Notes under the pieces: model-generated | Told to the model about the DNA's origin: nothing | What the model saw: the letters and a program-made list of their open reading frames with translations, nothing else | The model's database searches: none | Made by a program: the position numbers and the translations under genes | Part shown: piece by piece, positions 53,432 to 62,497 of the stretch | Layout of the letters: the number at the start of each line of letters is the position of its first letter | Numbering within the stretch: position 1 is the stretch's first letter | DNA from: Paracoccus onubensis | GTDB lineage: Bacteria > Pseudomonadota > Alphaproteobacteria > Rhodobacterales > Rhodobacteraceae | Length of the DNA stretch: 64,000 nucleotides | Assembly (NCBI RefSeq): GCF_003591515.1 | Contig: NZ_QZCG01000006.1 | Span: 1 to 64,000, forward strand | Reading direction: 5' to 3'

Positions 53432-54114
53432 TCAGCCAGCCCGGTCCCGCAACGGATCCGGGCCTCATCCGCGCCTGCGGCACCGATATCGACCGTTACA
53501 AGATCCGCGTCGTCATTGGACGCATTGCTGCCCAGCAACGCCTCGACCGCTTGACGATAGGCCGCCGGGGCCGCGTTCGGATCGCCCGGGATCAACGTGA
53601 TTTCACAATCGTCGCGCCCCTTGGCCTCGGGCGGTTCGGGAAGCGTGAAATGGACATAAAACTCAGGATCATATACCTGAATCGTTAATGATTTATCCGC
53701 AGGCAGAGGCGTGGAAAGCGGATGCAGGTGATAAGAGACAAGGCGTCCGTCACGATATTCAGCCGTAAAATCGCGCACGGGTTCCATCGCAACCGGCTGG
53801 CCATCGACCGAAGGATAAAGCCGGCCGTCGAAATCCGGTTCCCAATCGGCATCGAAACCCTGGATCATCTCGTTCTCCTCGGGTGTCAGAACGCCGTCAC
53901 CATCCTGATCAAAGCTGAAATCCTCGATGATCAGCAGTGAATACAGCTCGTCATAAGCCCATTCGACGCCAAAAGACGTCAGTTCCCCTTTCTCGTTATA
54001 GATCAGATCAAGGCTGGCCTCGATATAGATATGCGGATGGGCCATGAGCGATTCTGGCACAAAGGTCAGGCAGGTGGCGACGAGAACAGGGCGGAACAAA
54101 GCGGGCAACCTCAA
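53428..54114 (-). CDS. DUF1007 periplasmic protein with an EF-hand-like loop
   Basis: A 228-aa exported protein of the DUF1007 family, usually paired with NicO transporters. The signal peptide ends near residue 25 (SLMA-HPHIYIE). The start is a TTG at 54114; other TTG codons at 54108 and 54099 are possible, and no ATG precedes the signal. Residues 69-80 (DQDGDGVLTPEE) have the exact spacing of a 12-residue EF-hand calcium loop with Asp at positions 1, 3 and 5 and Glu at 12. This would be a periplasmic metal site beside a metal transporter. Coupled by ATGA to the transporter gene. Confidence 0.8.
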   Translation of the reverse strand: MRLPALFRPVLVATCLTFVPESLMAHPHIYIEASLDLIYNEKGELTSFGVEWAYDELYSLLIIEDFSFDQDGDGVLTPEENEMIQGFDADWEPDFDGRLYPSVDGQPVAMEPVRDFTAEYRDGRLVSYHLHPLSTPLPADKSLTIQVYDPEFYVHFTLPEPPEAKGRDDCEITLIPGDPNAAPAAYRQAVEALLGSNASNDDADLVTVDIGAAGADEARIRCGTGLAE

Positions 54115-54277
54115 TTCGGGTTCGATACCTGTTACTCATCCGCGCCATTCAATGCAAATGGCATCATGTGGCGCCCGCTTGGCGACCAAAGATCCTCGCT
54201 CGCCTTCATCATGAGCGGTTTTTCAGGTCGACACTGCCGACAATCCGATATCCTCTGGCACAAACAGGAGGAATGCC

Positions 54278-54937
54278 ATGCTGAAAATCCACGGTGTCAC
54301 CCGCTCCCGCGCGTCGCGTATCATCTGGCTGTGCCACGAGATCGGCATAGGGTTCGAACAAATCCCTGTGATCCAGGCTTATCGGCTGTCGGATCCCGAT
54401 GCGGCGGATGCGCCGCTGAATACCCGGTCGCCGCAATTCATGGCGCTTTCGCCTGCAAGCGCCATACCGGTGATCGAGGATGGCCCGCTGGTCTTGCGGG
54501 AATCAATGGCCTGCAATCTCTATCTCGCGCGGAAATACGGTCAGCCCTATGGTCCCGCCGACGCACCGGAAGATGCGTTGATGATGCAATGGAGCTTTTA
54601 CGCCGCAACAAGTATCGAACCCGATGCCCTGACATTGCTTTACGTCTATGGTCCCGGGAAAGCATTGTCATCCGGTGAGAAAGCATCTGTCGAGAATGCC
54701 GCCGAACGGCTGAAAAGACCCCTCGCTGTGGTCGATGAACACCTGTCGGGTCAAAACTATATGGTCGGAGGCCGATTCACGGTCGCCGATATCAATATGG
54801 CCGAGGTGCTGCGCTATGCCCAATGCTATGACCCGCTGATGGAGCAGTTTCCCGCCATGAACGCATGGCTGACCGAATGCCAGATCCGCCCGGCATTCCA
54901 GAAAATGTGGAAGACAAGACTAGCCGAGCCTGAATGA
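54278..54937 (+). CDS. glutathione S-transferase family protein
   Basis: A 219-aa GST. The N-terminal thioredoxin-like half (1-88) shows the active-site region RSRASRIIWLCHEIG, the cis-Pro element AIPVIEDG and the ES pair LRESMACN that binds the glutathione gamma-glutamyl group. The all-helical half (90-205) has the N-capping motif FTVADINMAEVLRYA. The class and substrate cannot be fixed; it is closest to the bacterial GST-like detoxification proteins. A single gene divergent from the DUF1007 gene. The 163-base region between them shows no clear control element. Confidence 0.88.
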   Translation: MLKIHGVTRSRASRIIWLCHEIGIGFEQIPVIQAYRLSDPDAADAPLNTRSPQFMALSPASAIPVIEDGPLVLRESMACNLYLARKYGQPYGPADAPEDALMMQWSFYAATSIEPDALTLLYVYGPGKALSSGEKASVENAAERLKRPLAVVDEHLSGQNYMVGGRFTVADINMAEVLRYAQCYDPLMEQFPAMNAWLTECQIRPAFQKMWKTRLAEPE

Positions 54938-55149
54938 GGAATGCACTGGCCAAGAGCGTGCCGGATTCGGTCCCGGTCAACGCGCCGTATGGATGGCGGC
55001 CTTTCGGGTTATCGGGCAGTAAGACGCCGTGATGCCGCCCGCATATCCGCAACTGCTTGCGGACGACCCGCCCTGCCCTACAACCCCTTGCGCCGATACC
55101 CGCTGACATGAGATAGTAGGTAAAACACGACAAAAAACGAGCAGTCCGG

Positions 55150-57111
55150 ATGGCCGACGATCTTCTTTCCACCGTTGATATGAATGCCGATGCCTATTCT
55201 GCCGCCTCCATCGAGGTGCTGGAGGGGCTTGAACCGGTGCGCAAGCGCCCGGGTATGTATATTGGTGGCACGGATGAACGCGCCCTGCATCATCTTGTGG
55301 CCGAGATCCTCGACAACTCGATGGATGAAGCCGTCGCGGGTCATGCCAGCCGGATCGAGGTCGAATTGCTCGCCGATTACAGCGTGACCATCCGGGATAA
55401 CGGACGCGGGATCCCCATCGACCCGCACCCCAAATTTCCGGGCAAATCGGCGCTCGAGGTCATTCTGTGCACCTTGCATGCTGGCGGAAAGTTCTCGGGC
55501 GATTCCTACGAAACGTCGGGCGGGCTGCATGGCGTCGGCGCTTCGGTCGTCAATGCGCTGTCTGATTCCCTTGTGGTGCAGGTCGCCCGCAACCGCGAAT
55601 TGTTCCAGCAAAGCTTTTCCCGGGGTGTGCCTCTGGGTCCGGTCGAAAAGCTGGGCGCGGCTCCGAATCGGCGGGGCACGACCACGACCTTCCACGCCGA
55701 CGAAGAGATTTTCGGCCATCACCGTTTCAAGCCGGCGCGGCTGATCAAACTGGTGAAATCCAAAGCCTATCTGTTTTCAGGCGTCGAGATCCGCTGGAAA
55801 TCCGAAATCGACGATGGCGAAACACCGCAAGAGGCGGTTTTTCATTTCCCCGGCGGTCTGGCGGATTATCTGGGCGAAACGCTGGAGGGCGCGACGACCT
55901 ATGCCGACCGGCCCTTTTCGGGCAGTATGGATTTCAAACGCTTCAATGCGCCCGGCAAGGTCGATTGGGCGATCAACTGGACACCTTCGCGGGACGGATT
56001 CATCCAGTCCTATTGCAACACCGTTCCCACGCCCGAAGGCGGGACGCATGAGGCCGGGTTCTGGGCCGCGATCCTCAAGGGTATCCGCGCCTATGGCGAA
56101 TTGGTGAACAACAAGAAGGCCGCCCAGATCACCCGCGAGGATTTGCTGACCGGGGGCTGCGCACTGGTGTCCTGCTTCATCCGCGAACCGGAATTTGTCG
56201 GCCAGACCAAGGATCGTCTGGCCACGACCGAAGCGCATAAACTGGTCGAGGGTGCGGTGCGCGACCATTTCGACAACTGGCTGGCGGCGGATACGAAATC
56301 GGCGGGCGCGATCCTCGATTTTCTTGTGCTGCGGGCCGAAGAGCGACTGCGGCGCAGGCAGGAAAAGGAAACCGCCCGCAAATCCGCGACCAAGAAGCTG
56401 CGGCTTCCGGGAAAGCTGGTCGATTGCTCGAATGCGGCGCGTGACGGGACCGAGCTGTTCATCGTCGAGGGTGACAGCGCCGGTGGCAGCGCCAAAATGG
56501 CGCGGGACCGCAAGACCCAGGCCCTTCTGCCCCTGCGCGGCAAGGTTCTGAACGTGCTGGGCGCGGCCTCGAACAAAATGAGCGCCAATCAGGAGATCGG
56601 CGATATCTGTCAGGCGCTTGGCGTCGGCATGGGCAGCAGGTTCAATATAGACGATCTGCGCTATGACAAGATCATCATCATGACCGATGCCGATGTGGAC
56701 GGCGCACATATCGCAAGCCTGCTGATGACCTTCTTTTTCACCCAGATGCGCCCGCTGATCGACAAGGGGCATTTGTATCTGGCTTGCCCACCACTTTACC
56801 GGCTGACGCAGGGTGCGCATCGCGTCTATGTCGCCGACGATGCCGAGAAAGAGCGGATGCTGGCCAAGGGATTGGGCGGCAAAGGCAAGATTGACCTGCA
56901 ACGCTTCAAGGGCCTTGGGGAAATGGACGCCAAGGATTTGCGCGATACCACGATGAACCCCGCGACGCGGCGCCTGATCCGCGTCAATATCGACGAGGAT
57001 GCGGGCGGAGAAACCGGCGATCTGGTCGAGCGGCTGATGGGCAAGAAGCCGGAACTGCGTTTTCAGTATATTCAGGAAAACGCCCGTTTCGTGGAAGAGC
57101 TGGATATCTGA
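55150..57111 (+). CDS. parE: DNA topoisomerase IV subunit B
   Basis: A 653-aa type IIA topoisomerase ATPase subunit; with ParC it decatenates daughter chromosomes. GHKL ATPase motifs are AEILDNSMDEA (51-61) and DNGRGIP (83-89). The TOPRIM motifs are EGDSAGG with E440 and DADVDGAHI with D513, D515 and D517. ParE rather than GyrB is indicated by the shorter length (no GyrB insert) and by the C-terminal YIQENARFVEELDI, typical of ParE. The 212-base region before it holds no gene that I can support. Confidence 0.94.
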   Translation: MADDLLSTVDMNADAYSAASIEVLEGLEPVRKRPGMYIGGTDERALHHLVAEILDNSMDEAVAGHASRIEVELLADYSVTIRDNGRGIPIDPHPKFPGKSALEVILCTLHAGGKFSGDSYETSGGLHGVGASVVNALSDSLVVQVARNRELFQQSFSRGVPLGPVEKLGAAPNRRGTTTTFHADEEIFGHHRFKPARLIKLVKSKAYLFSGVEIRWKSEIDDGETPQEAVFHFPGGLADYLGETLEGATTYADRPFSGSMDFKRFNAPGKVDWAINWTPSRDGFIQSYCNTVPTPEGGTHEAGFWAAILKGIRAYGELVNNKKAAQITREDLLTGGCALVSCFIREPEFVGQTKDRLATTEAHKLVEGAVRDHFDNWLAADTKSAGAILDFLVLRAEERLRRRQEKETARKSATKKLRLPGKLVDCSNAARDGTELFIVEGDSAGGSAKMARDRKTQALLPLRGKVLNVLGAASNKMSANQEIGDICQALGVGMGSRFNIDDLRYDKIIIMTDADVDGAHIASLLMTFFFTQMRPLIDKGHLYLACPPLYRLTQGAHRVYVADDAEKERMLAKGLGGKGKIDLQRFKGLGEMDAKDLRDTTMNPATRRLIRVNIDEDAGGETGDLVERLMGKKPELRFQYIQENARFVEELDI

Positions 57112-57132
57112 CGCGGCTCGGGCCGGAGTCAT

Positions 57133-57489
57133 TCACATCAGGGCGATGCGGATCTCTCCGCCGGAAATTTCGATGGGAATTGCGTCAAGACCGCAATCCG
57201 CGCCGTGAATCACCTGACCGCTGTGAATATCGAACTGCGCGCCATGTGCCGTGCATATCAGCTTCGCGCCATCCGCAGAAACAAGCTGTTCACCGCGATA
57301 GTTCAGCGGCAGATATTGATGCGGGCATGCATTGACATAAGCGCGCCAACCCTGCGCCGTGCGCAGCAACAGCACCGGAAAACCGCCCTTCCCGGTGGTG
57401 ATGGTCAGGACGTTTACCGCGCCCGCCTCTGACTCGCGGCAGATAGGAGTGCCGGGCGCCGGGGCCGATGCGTAATCCGCCCAGCTCAT
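57133..57489 (-). CDS. Rieske 2Fe-2S family protein
   Basis: A 118-aa single-domain ferredoxin with the Rieske cluster motifs C55-P-H57 and C79-T-A-H82 (CTAHG), in a beta-rich fold. Small standalone Rieske proteins serve as electron carriers for oxygenases or nitrite-reductase-like enzymes. No partner gene is adjacent, so its role is open. It is divergent from the dodecin gene and convergent with parE. Cytoplasmic, since there is no signal peptide or membrane helix. Confidence 0.85.
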   Translation of the reverse strand: MSWADYASAPAPGTPICRESEAGAVNVLTITTGKGGFPVLLLRTAQGWRAYVNACPHQYLPLNYRGEQLVSADGAKLICTAHGAQFDIHSGQVIHGADCGLDAIPIEISGGEIRIALM

Positions 57490-57520
57490 ACCGTTTCCCG
57501 CCCCTTTGGCAGGGGCCGGA

Positions 57521-57538
57521 ACCCGGTGCTGACCGGGT
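57521..57538. promoter_or_regulatory. dyad upstream of the dodecin gene
   Basis: ACCCGGT and ACCGGGT, separated by GCTG, form a perfect 7-bp dyad 42 bases before the dodecin ATG and 32 bases before the Rieske start on the other strand. It may be an operator shared by both genes or a leader hairpin. Confidence 0.35.
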
Positions 57539-57579
57539 ACGTTGGTTTCTTACGATATCTCACAGGAAGGGAAAAAATC

Positions 57580-57783
57580 ATGTCCATCGCACGTGTAACC
57601 GAAATTTCAGCTTCATCCCCCACCAGCTTCGAGGATGCCGTAACGCAAGGTATCAAGCGCGCGAACGATACCCTGCGCAATGTCAAAGGGGCATGGATCA
57701 AGGAACAAAGCGTTGACTGCGACAGTGGTCAGATCACCAGTTATCGCGTCAACATGATGGTGACTTTCGTTCTGGATGATTGA
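57580..57783 (+). CDS. dodecin-family flavin-binding protein
   Basis: A 67-aa dodecin. Such proteins assemble as hollow dodecamers that store and shield flavins. The sequence shows the family pattern: SIARVTEISASSPTSFEDAV, the aromatic stacking residue W39 in KGAWIKEQ, and a final beta-strand YRVNMMVTFVLDD. The ATG at 57580 has a good GGAAGGG site. It is a monocistronic gene between the Rieske gene and hppD, and ends just before a shared terminator. Confidence 0.9.
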   Translation: MSIARVTEISASSPTSFEDAVTQGIKRANDTLRNVKGAWIKEQSVDCDSGQITSYRVNMMVTFVLDD

Positions 57784-57813
57784 TCTTGACGACTGATCCT
57801 GTCGCCGAAAACC

Positions 57814-57840
57814 GGCTCCGCCGGGTGATCCGGCGGGGCC
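57814..57840 (-). terminator. intrinsic terminator between dodecin and hppD
   Basis: GGCTCCGCCGG (57814-57824) pairs with CCGGCGGGGCC (57830-57840), an 11-bp stem with one T-G wobble and a 5-base loop. In the minus direction, away from hppD, it is followed after G by TTTT, so it should terminate hppD transcripts. It may also stop dodecin transcripts. Confidence 0.75.
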
Positions 57841-57847
57841 TGCAATC

Positions 57848-58960
57848 TCAGCTTGCCGGTTCGGCATTCAGCACGCCACGGCGAATCTGATCCTCTTCGA
57901 TGGATTCGAACAAGGCCCGGAAATTGCCCTCGCCAAAACCGTCATCGCCTTTACGTTGGATGAATTCGAAGAAAATCGGCCCGATCACGGTTTTCGAGAA
58001 AATCTGCAGCAGGATCCGGGTTTCGCCACCGCCGACCACGCCTTCGCCATCGATCAGGATCCCATGTTTCTTCATCCGTTCGATCGGCTCTTCATGGCCT
58101 TTCACCCGCTTGTGCGACATCTCGTAATAGACATCGGGCGGCCCCGGCATGAACTGCATTCCGGCATCCGAAATCCGATCCGTGCCAGCATAGATATCCT
58201 CGGTGGCGATGGCGATATGCTGGATACCCTCGCCCTTGTATTCGCGCAGATATTCCTCGATCTGGCTATGCTCGTCACTGGATTCGTTGATCGGAATGCG
58301 GATCTTGCCATCCGGTGAGGTCAGGGCGCGGCTGACAAGGCCGGTTTGCTTGCCCTTGATATCGAAATACTTGATTTCGCGGAAATTGAAGGTGTCGTGA
58401 TAGAATTTGTACCAGGTATCCATATTGCCGCGAATGACATTATGGGTCAGATGGTCGAGATAATAGAAGCCGAACCCTTCCGGCGCCGGATCGACTTCGC
58501 CCAGCCAGTCGTAATCGGCGGTATAAGCGCTGCCGTCCTCACCATATCTGTCGATGAAATACAGCAGCGAACTGCCGATCCCAAGGACCGCAGGCGCTTC
58601 GATCGATTTGCCGCCGCCGGTATATTCCTTTGCCCCCAGATCAAGCGCACGTTTCAGTGCCGCCTGAGCATCAACGACGCGCCACGCCATGGCCGGAGCG
58701 CAGGGGCCATGCTCCTTGACGAAACCGGCCGCATGACTGCCCGGTTCGGCATTCAGCAGATAATTGATATCTCCTTGACGATAAAGGGTGATCTTTTTGC
58801 GCTTGTGCCTGGCGACGGGGATGAATCCCATCTGACGAAAAATGACATCCAGCTTTTCGGGCTCGGGATGGGCATATTCGACGAATTCGAAGCCGTCCGT
58901 GCCAGCGGGGTTCGCCTTGCTGATCGTGGCCTTGGGGGCGTTATGCGGGTACGGACCCAT
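57848..58960 (-). CDS. hppD: 4-hydroxyphenylpyruvate dioxygenase
   Basis: A 370-aa Fe(II) dioxygenase that turns 4-hydroxyphenylpyruvate into homogentisate in tyrosine catabolism. The two-domain vicinal-oxygen-chelate fold is complete; expected iron ligands are H170 (YYLDHLTHN), H248 (GIQHIAIATEDI) and E332 (FFEFIQRKG). The ATG at 58960 follows GGAGGAAAA; an in-frame upstream start (59035) was rejected. It is divergent from an Lrp/AsnC-type regulator, which probably controls it in response to aromatic amino acids. Confidence 0.96.
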   Translation of the reverse strand: MGPYPHNAPKATISKANPAGTDGFEFVEYAHPEPEKLDVIFRQMGFIPVARHKRKKITLYRQGDINYLLNAEPGSHAAGFVKEHGPCAPAMAWRVVDAQAALKRALDLGAKEYTGGGKSIEAPAVLGIGSSLLYFIDRYGEDGSAYTADYDWLGEVDPAPEGFGFYYLDHLTHNVIRGNMDTWYKFYHDTFNFREIKYFDIKGKQTGLVSRALTSPDGKIRIPINESSDEHSQIEEYLREYKGEGIQHIAIATEDIYAGTDRISDAGMQFMPGPPDVYYEMSHKRVKGHEEPIERMKKHGILIDGEGVVGGGETRILLQIFSKTVIGPIFFEFIQRKGDDGFGEGNFRALFESIEEDQIRRGVLNAEPAS

Positions 58961-59098
58961 ATCTTTTTCCTCCGATAACTGCGTGATATCGCCTTGACCC
59001 AAGGATGCCGCCGTAAGGATGCAATATGCTTGCAAACCCTGCCCCGATCACGGCAGTATTGCACGAAACATGCAAAATCAGCTTGAACTGCGCAGAAA

Positions 59099-59560
59099 AT
59101 GAACCTGGACAGCTTTGACATCGCCATTCTTGCCGCATTGCAGCGCGACGGCGCGATGACCAATGCCGCTTTGTCCGAAGTGGTGAATCTGTCCGCCTCG
59201 CAATGTTCGCGCAGGCGGGCGGCACTGGAACAGGCTGGCGTGATCTCGGGCTATTCCGCACGGCTGAACGCGGCCAAGCTGGGCTATGGGATGCGAGCGA
59301 TCATCCGGGTGAACCTGTCCAGCCACGGGCAGAGCAAAGAGGATGATTTTGCCCGTTTCGTCGCCAGTCATCCGCAGATTCGTTCGGCCTTTTCGGTTTC
59401 CGGGGATGCGGATTATGTGCTGGATGTGCGCACCCGCGATCTGGACGCGTTCGCCGAATTCGTACACCGGCAATTGCTGCCCCATCCGCAGGTCTCGCAA
59501 GTCCGGTCGGAAATCGTGTTGAAAACGCTTAAGGATGATCGGGGGATCGCGGTTTCATAG
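59099..59560 (+). CDS. Lrp/AsnC family transcriptional regulator
   Basis: A 153-aa regulator. The N-terminal winged-helix domain (1-60) has the family pattern LDSFDIAILAALQRDGAMTN and LSASQCSRRRAALEQAGVI. The C-terminal RAM ligand-binding domain (65-145) contains VRTRDLDAFAEFVHRQLL. The divergent position next to hppD suggests control of tyrosine catabolism; this is inference from layout. Its 3' end overlaps the cbbR 3' end by six bases, tail to tail. An imperfect dyad (GCAATAT ... GTATTGC) in the intergenic region may be its operator. Confidence 0.88.
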   Translation: MNLDSFDIAILAALQRDGAMTNAALSEVVNLSASQCSRRRAALEQAGVISGYSARLNAAKLGYGMRAIIRVNLSSHGQSKEDDFARFVASHPQIRSAFSVSGDADYVLDVRTRDLDAFAEFVHRQLLPHPQVSQVRSEIVLKTLKDDRGIAVS

Positions 59561-60493
59561 CCGTGCTTCCGTGTCCAGCGCAGGCAGAAATCGCGCCGCA
59601 TTTTCAAGCAGCCATTCCCGCACCCGTTGTGCGACGATGGACAGGGGAACGTCGCGGGGAGTGATGACATACCAGGTCCGCAAGATCGGCAAACCAACCA
59701 CGTTCAATGTGACCAACCGCTTCATCTGCAATTCATAAGCGACCGTATGGCCCGAGATAAGCGCAATCCCGAGACCGCTGATCACCGCCTGCTTGATCGT
59801 CTCGTTCGAACTCATTTCGATGGTCGCGGCCTGTTTCTTCTCGGCGACATCGCTCAGAAAGCGCTCGGCAAGGATGCGGGTGCCCGACCCCGGCTCGCGC
59901 ATGACGAAACGTTCATCCACCAGATCGACGGGACGGATATCATTGCGCCCGGCCAGCGGATGATCCGGACGCGCGATCAGCACATGCGGATGCGGCGCAA
60001 GCGACCGCGCCCCGACCAGAGGTTCGCGTGGCGGGCGGCCCATGATACACAGATCATATTCCCCCCGCTCCAGCCCCTGCATGAGTTCGCTGCGATTGCC
60101 GATTTTCAGGGCAATCGTGACATCAGGCATATCCTGCGCCAGAAGCGCGACGATCTCGGGCGCGAAATATTTGCAGGTGGTCACGACGCCCAGCGTCAAA
60201 TTGCCGCAGGTACCGGCATTCAACGCCTCCACCTCGGCCAGAGCACGGGTGATTGCCGCCTCTATCTGGTCATGCGCCCGTAGCATCGCATGACCCTGCG
60301 GGGTCAGTCCGCCCTCACGGGATTCGCGATCCACCAATGGCGTTCCGGATATTTCTTCTAGATTTTTCAATTGGATATGAACAGCCGGCGCAGTCAGGCT
60401 GATCGCCTTTGCAGCAGCGGTCACCGTGCCATGATCCGCCAATGCGCGCAGTGCGCGCAGCTGTTTGAGCGTGATCCGATCCAGCAGGGACAT
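59555..60493 (-). CDS. cbbR: LysR-type regulator, probable CbbR
   Basis: A 312-aa LysR-family regulator with a winged-helix domain (1-65, ITLKQLRALRALADHGTVTA) and a periplasmic-binding-protein-like effector domain (90-305). The assignment as CbbR rests on context: it is divergent from fbp and prk, exactly where CbbR sits in the Calvin-Benson clusters of Paracoccus, Rhodobacter and Xanthobacter. Effector identity (for example RuBP or NADPH) cannot be judged from sequence. It overlaps the Lrp-type regulator at the 3' end by six bases. The ATG at 60493 borders the AT-rich control region. Confidence 0.88.
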   Translation of the reverse strand: MSLLDRITLKQLRALRALADHGTVTAAAKAISLTAPAVHIQLKNLEEISGTPLVDRESREGGLTPQGHAMLRAHDQIEAAITRALAEVEALNAGTCGNLTLGVVTTCKYFAPEIVALLAQDMPDVTIALKIGNRSELMQGLERGEYDLCIMGRPPREPLVGARSLAPHPHVLIARPDHPLAGRNDIRPVDLVDERFVMREPGSGTRILAERFLSDVAEKKQAATIEMSSNETIKQAVISGLGIALISGHTVAYELQMKRLVTLNVVGLPILRTWYVITPRDVPLSIVAQRVREWLLENAARFLPALDTEARL

Positions 60494-60496
60494 AAT

Positions 60497-60530
60497 TTTT
60501 CTTTAGTATTAGAAAAGAATTTTAAAATTT
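60497..60530 (+). promoter_or_regulatory. AT-rich cbb control region with two dyads
   Basis: TTTTCT (60497-60502) and AGAAAA (60511-60516) form a 6-bp dyad with TTAGTATT between, a LysR-type T-N11-A arrangement. Next to it lies the perfect palindrome AATTTTAAAATT (60518-60529). The region is almost pure AT in a GC-rich genome, lies between cbbR and fbp, and is the obvious site of CbbR binding and of the fbp promoter. Confidence 0.6.
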
Positions 60531-60590
60531 ATTATCACCCCGCGATGAAATAGCAAGGGCCTGTCGAACTTGAAAGGGGAGGTTCAGTCG

Positions 60591-61598
60591 ATGGCCCGAA
60601 TTCAGCAGATCGCCGGCGGCGCGATTCCTGCGCATCTCGAAACACCCGTCGCGGCAATGTGCCGGGTGGCAGCAGATCTGGCCGCTCGCATCGCGGCTGG
60701 CGGGTTAGAGGGGAATCTTGCTGAAAATGTCGGCGCGAATACCGACGGCGATACGCAAAAAGCGCTGGACGTGATCGCGGATGAGGCTTTCACCGCGGCC
60801 CTGCGTGGAACAGGCATTCGCTGGTATGCGTCGGAGGAACAGGAGAACGCGGTCGAGGTCGACGCGGAAGGCAAGCTGGCGATCGCCATCGACCCGCTGG
60901 ACGGTTCCTCGAATATCGACGTGAATGTCTCGATCGGGACGATCTTCAGCATTCAGCCCGCCGAGGCCGACCCCGAAACCACTTTCCTGCGTCCGGGACA
61001 TCACATCGAGGCTGCTGGATATTTCATCTATGGCCCGCAGACCGCATTGATGGTCAGCTTCGGCGACGGCATCCGCAAATTTATCCTGGATCGCGAAAAG
61101 AACGTATTTGTCGAGACCCCTGCATCCGGGTTGCCGCAATCCTGCAAGGTTCCTGAATTCGCCATCAACGCCTCGAATTACCGCCATTGGCCGCAGCCGA
61201 TCCGGGCCTATATCGACGATTGTCTTGCCGGAACCAACGGGCCACGCGGCAAAAATTTCAACATGCGGTGGATTGCTTCTCTGGTGGCCGAAACGCATCG
61301 GATCATCACCCGGGGCGGAATTTTCCTTTATCCGGCAGATGCCCGCGACGGCTATCAAAGCGGTCGGCTGCGGCTGGTCTATGAATGCGCGCCGATCGCT
61401 TTCCTGATCGAGCAATCCGGCGGCAAGGCCACCAATGCGCTTACCTCCATCCTCGACCTGACTCCCGACAGCCTGCACGCCCGCACGCCATTCGTCTTTG
61501 GCACTCCCGACAAGGTCGAGCGTGTCGCCACTTATCACGACCTGCCCGAGCACGAGGTTTCGGCTCTGTTCGGCAATCGCGGGTTGTTCCGCGCCTGA
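60591..61598 (+). CDS. fbp: class I fructose-1,6-bisphosphatase
   Basis: A 335-aa FBPase (CbbF) that makes fructose 6-phosphate in gluconeogenesis and the Calvin cycle, Mg-dependent. The metal-site motifs are ASEEQE (80-85) and [11 protein letters not shown] (100-110), with the Gly-rich substrate loop further on. The ATG at 60591 follows AGGGGAGG. An upstream in-frame TTG (60570) was not chosen. It is the first gene of a Calvin-type operon fbp-prk-tkt controlled by CbbR; RuBisCO itself is not within the window but might lie beyond the right edge. Confidence 0.96.
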   Translation: MARIQQIAGGAIPAHLETPVAAMCRVAADLAARIAAGGLEGNLAENVGANTDGDTQKALDVIADEAFTAALRGTGIRWYASEEQENAVEVDAEGKLAIAIDPLDGSSNIDVNVSIGTIFSIQPAEADPETTFLRPGHHIEAAGYFIYGPQTALMVSFGDGIRKFILDREKNVFVETPASGLPQSCKVPEFAINASNYRHWPQPIRAYIDDCLAGTNGPRGKNFNMRWIASLVAETHRIITRGGIFLYPADARDGYQSGRLRLVYECAPIAFLIEQSGGKATNALTSILDLTPDSLHARTPFVFGTPDKVERVATYHDLPEHEVSALFGNRGLFRA

Positions 61599-61613
61599 AT
61601 CAAGGGAAAATAC

Positions 61614-62486
61614 ATGTCCAGAAAACATCCCATCATCTCGGTCACCGGCTCATCCGGAGCAGGCACCACGACGGTCAAAAGCACCTTCGACCAGATCTTC
61701 CGCCGCGAAGGCATCAAGGCCGTCAGCATCGAGGGCGACGCTTTTCACCGCTTTGATCGTGCCGCGATGAAAGAAGAGCTTATCCGTCGTCAGGCAGGCG
61801 GAGATCAGACCTTCAGCCATTTCAGCTATGACGCCAATGAACTGGAAAAGCTGCAAGAGGTGTTCCGCGTCTATGGCAAGACCGGCAAGGGCGAAACCCG
61901 GCACTACGTTCATGACGAGGAAGAATCCGAACGTTATGGCAACCCTCCCGGCACCTTCACCGACTGGGCCCCTTTCGAGAACGGCTCTGACCTGCTGTTC
62001 TACGAGGGGCTGCACGGCGCGGTCGTCAACGACAATGTCAACCTGGCCAAGCTGGCGGATCTGAAAATCGGGGTTGTGCCGGTGATCAATCTGGAATGGA
62101 TCCAGAAGATTCACCGCGACAAGGCCAGCCGCGGCTACACGACCGAGGCCGTGACCGACACGATCCTGCGCCGGATGCATGCTTATGTGCATTGCATCTG
62201 CCCGCAATTCACCGAGACGGATATCAATTTCCAACGGGTGCCCGTGGTCGATACCTCGAACCCATTCGTTGCCCGCTGGATACCGACGCCCGATGAAAGC
62301 CTTGTGGTGATCCGGTTCCGCAATCCGCGCGGAATCGATTTTCCCTATCTCACCTCGATGATTCAGGGCTCGTGGATGACCCGTGCCAACTCCATCGTCG
62401 TTCCCGGCCCCAAGGTGGATCTGGCGATGCAACTGATCCTGACGCCGATGATCCTGCGCCTGCGCGACGAATCCCGCCGCGCCTGA
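61614..62486 (+). CDS. cbbP: phosphoribulokinase
   Basis: A 290-aa class I (proteobacterial) phosphoribulokinase, which phosphorylates ribulose 5-phosphate to RuBP with ATP. The P-loop is GSSGAGTTT (12-20), then GDAFHRFDR and the signature YEGLHGAV. The enzyme is essentially restricted to organisms with a Calvin cycle, so RuBisCO should be encoded elsewhere in the genome. It lies 15 bases after fbp and 11 before tkt, and is co-transcribed. Confidence 0.97.
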   Translation: MSRKHPIISVTGSSGAGTTTVKSTFDQIFRREGIKAVSIEGDAFHRFDRAAMKEELIRRQAGGDQTFSHFSYDANELEKLQEVFRVYGKTGKGETRHYVHDEEESERYGNPPGTFTDWAPFENGSDLLFYEGLHGAVVNDNVNLAKLADLKIGVVPVINLEWIQKIHRDKASRGYTTEAVTDTILRRMHAYVHCICPQFTETDINFQRVPVVDTSNPFVARWIPTPDESLVVIRFRNPRGIDFPYLTSMIQGSWMTRANSIVVPGPKVDLAMQLILTPMILRLRDESRRA

Positions 62487-62497
62487 AGGAGGAAAAG

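Noticed and set aside
55040..55060. Small hairpin CCGCAA-CTGC-TTGCGG upstream of parE as terminator or regulator
   Set aside because: Only a 6-bp stem, with no T-run and no link to either neighbouring gene; not distinguishable from chance.
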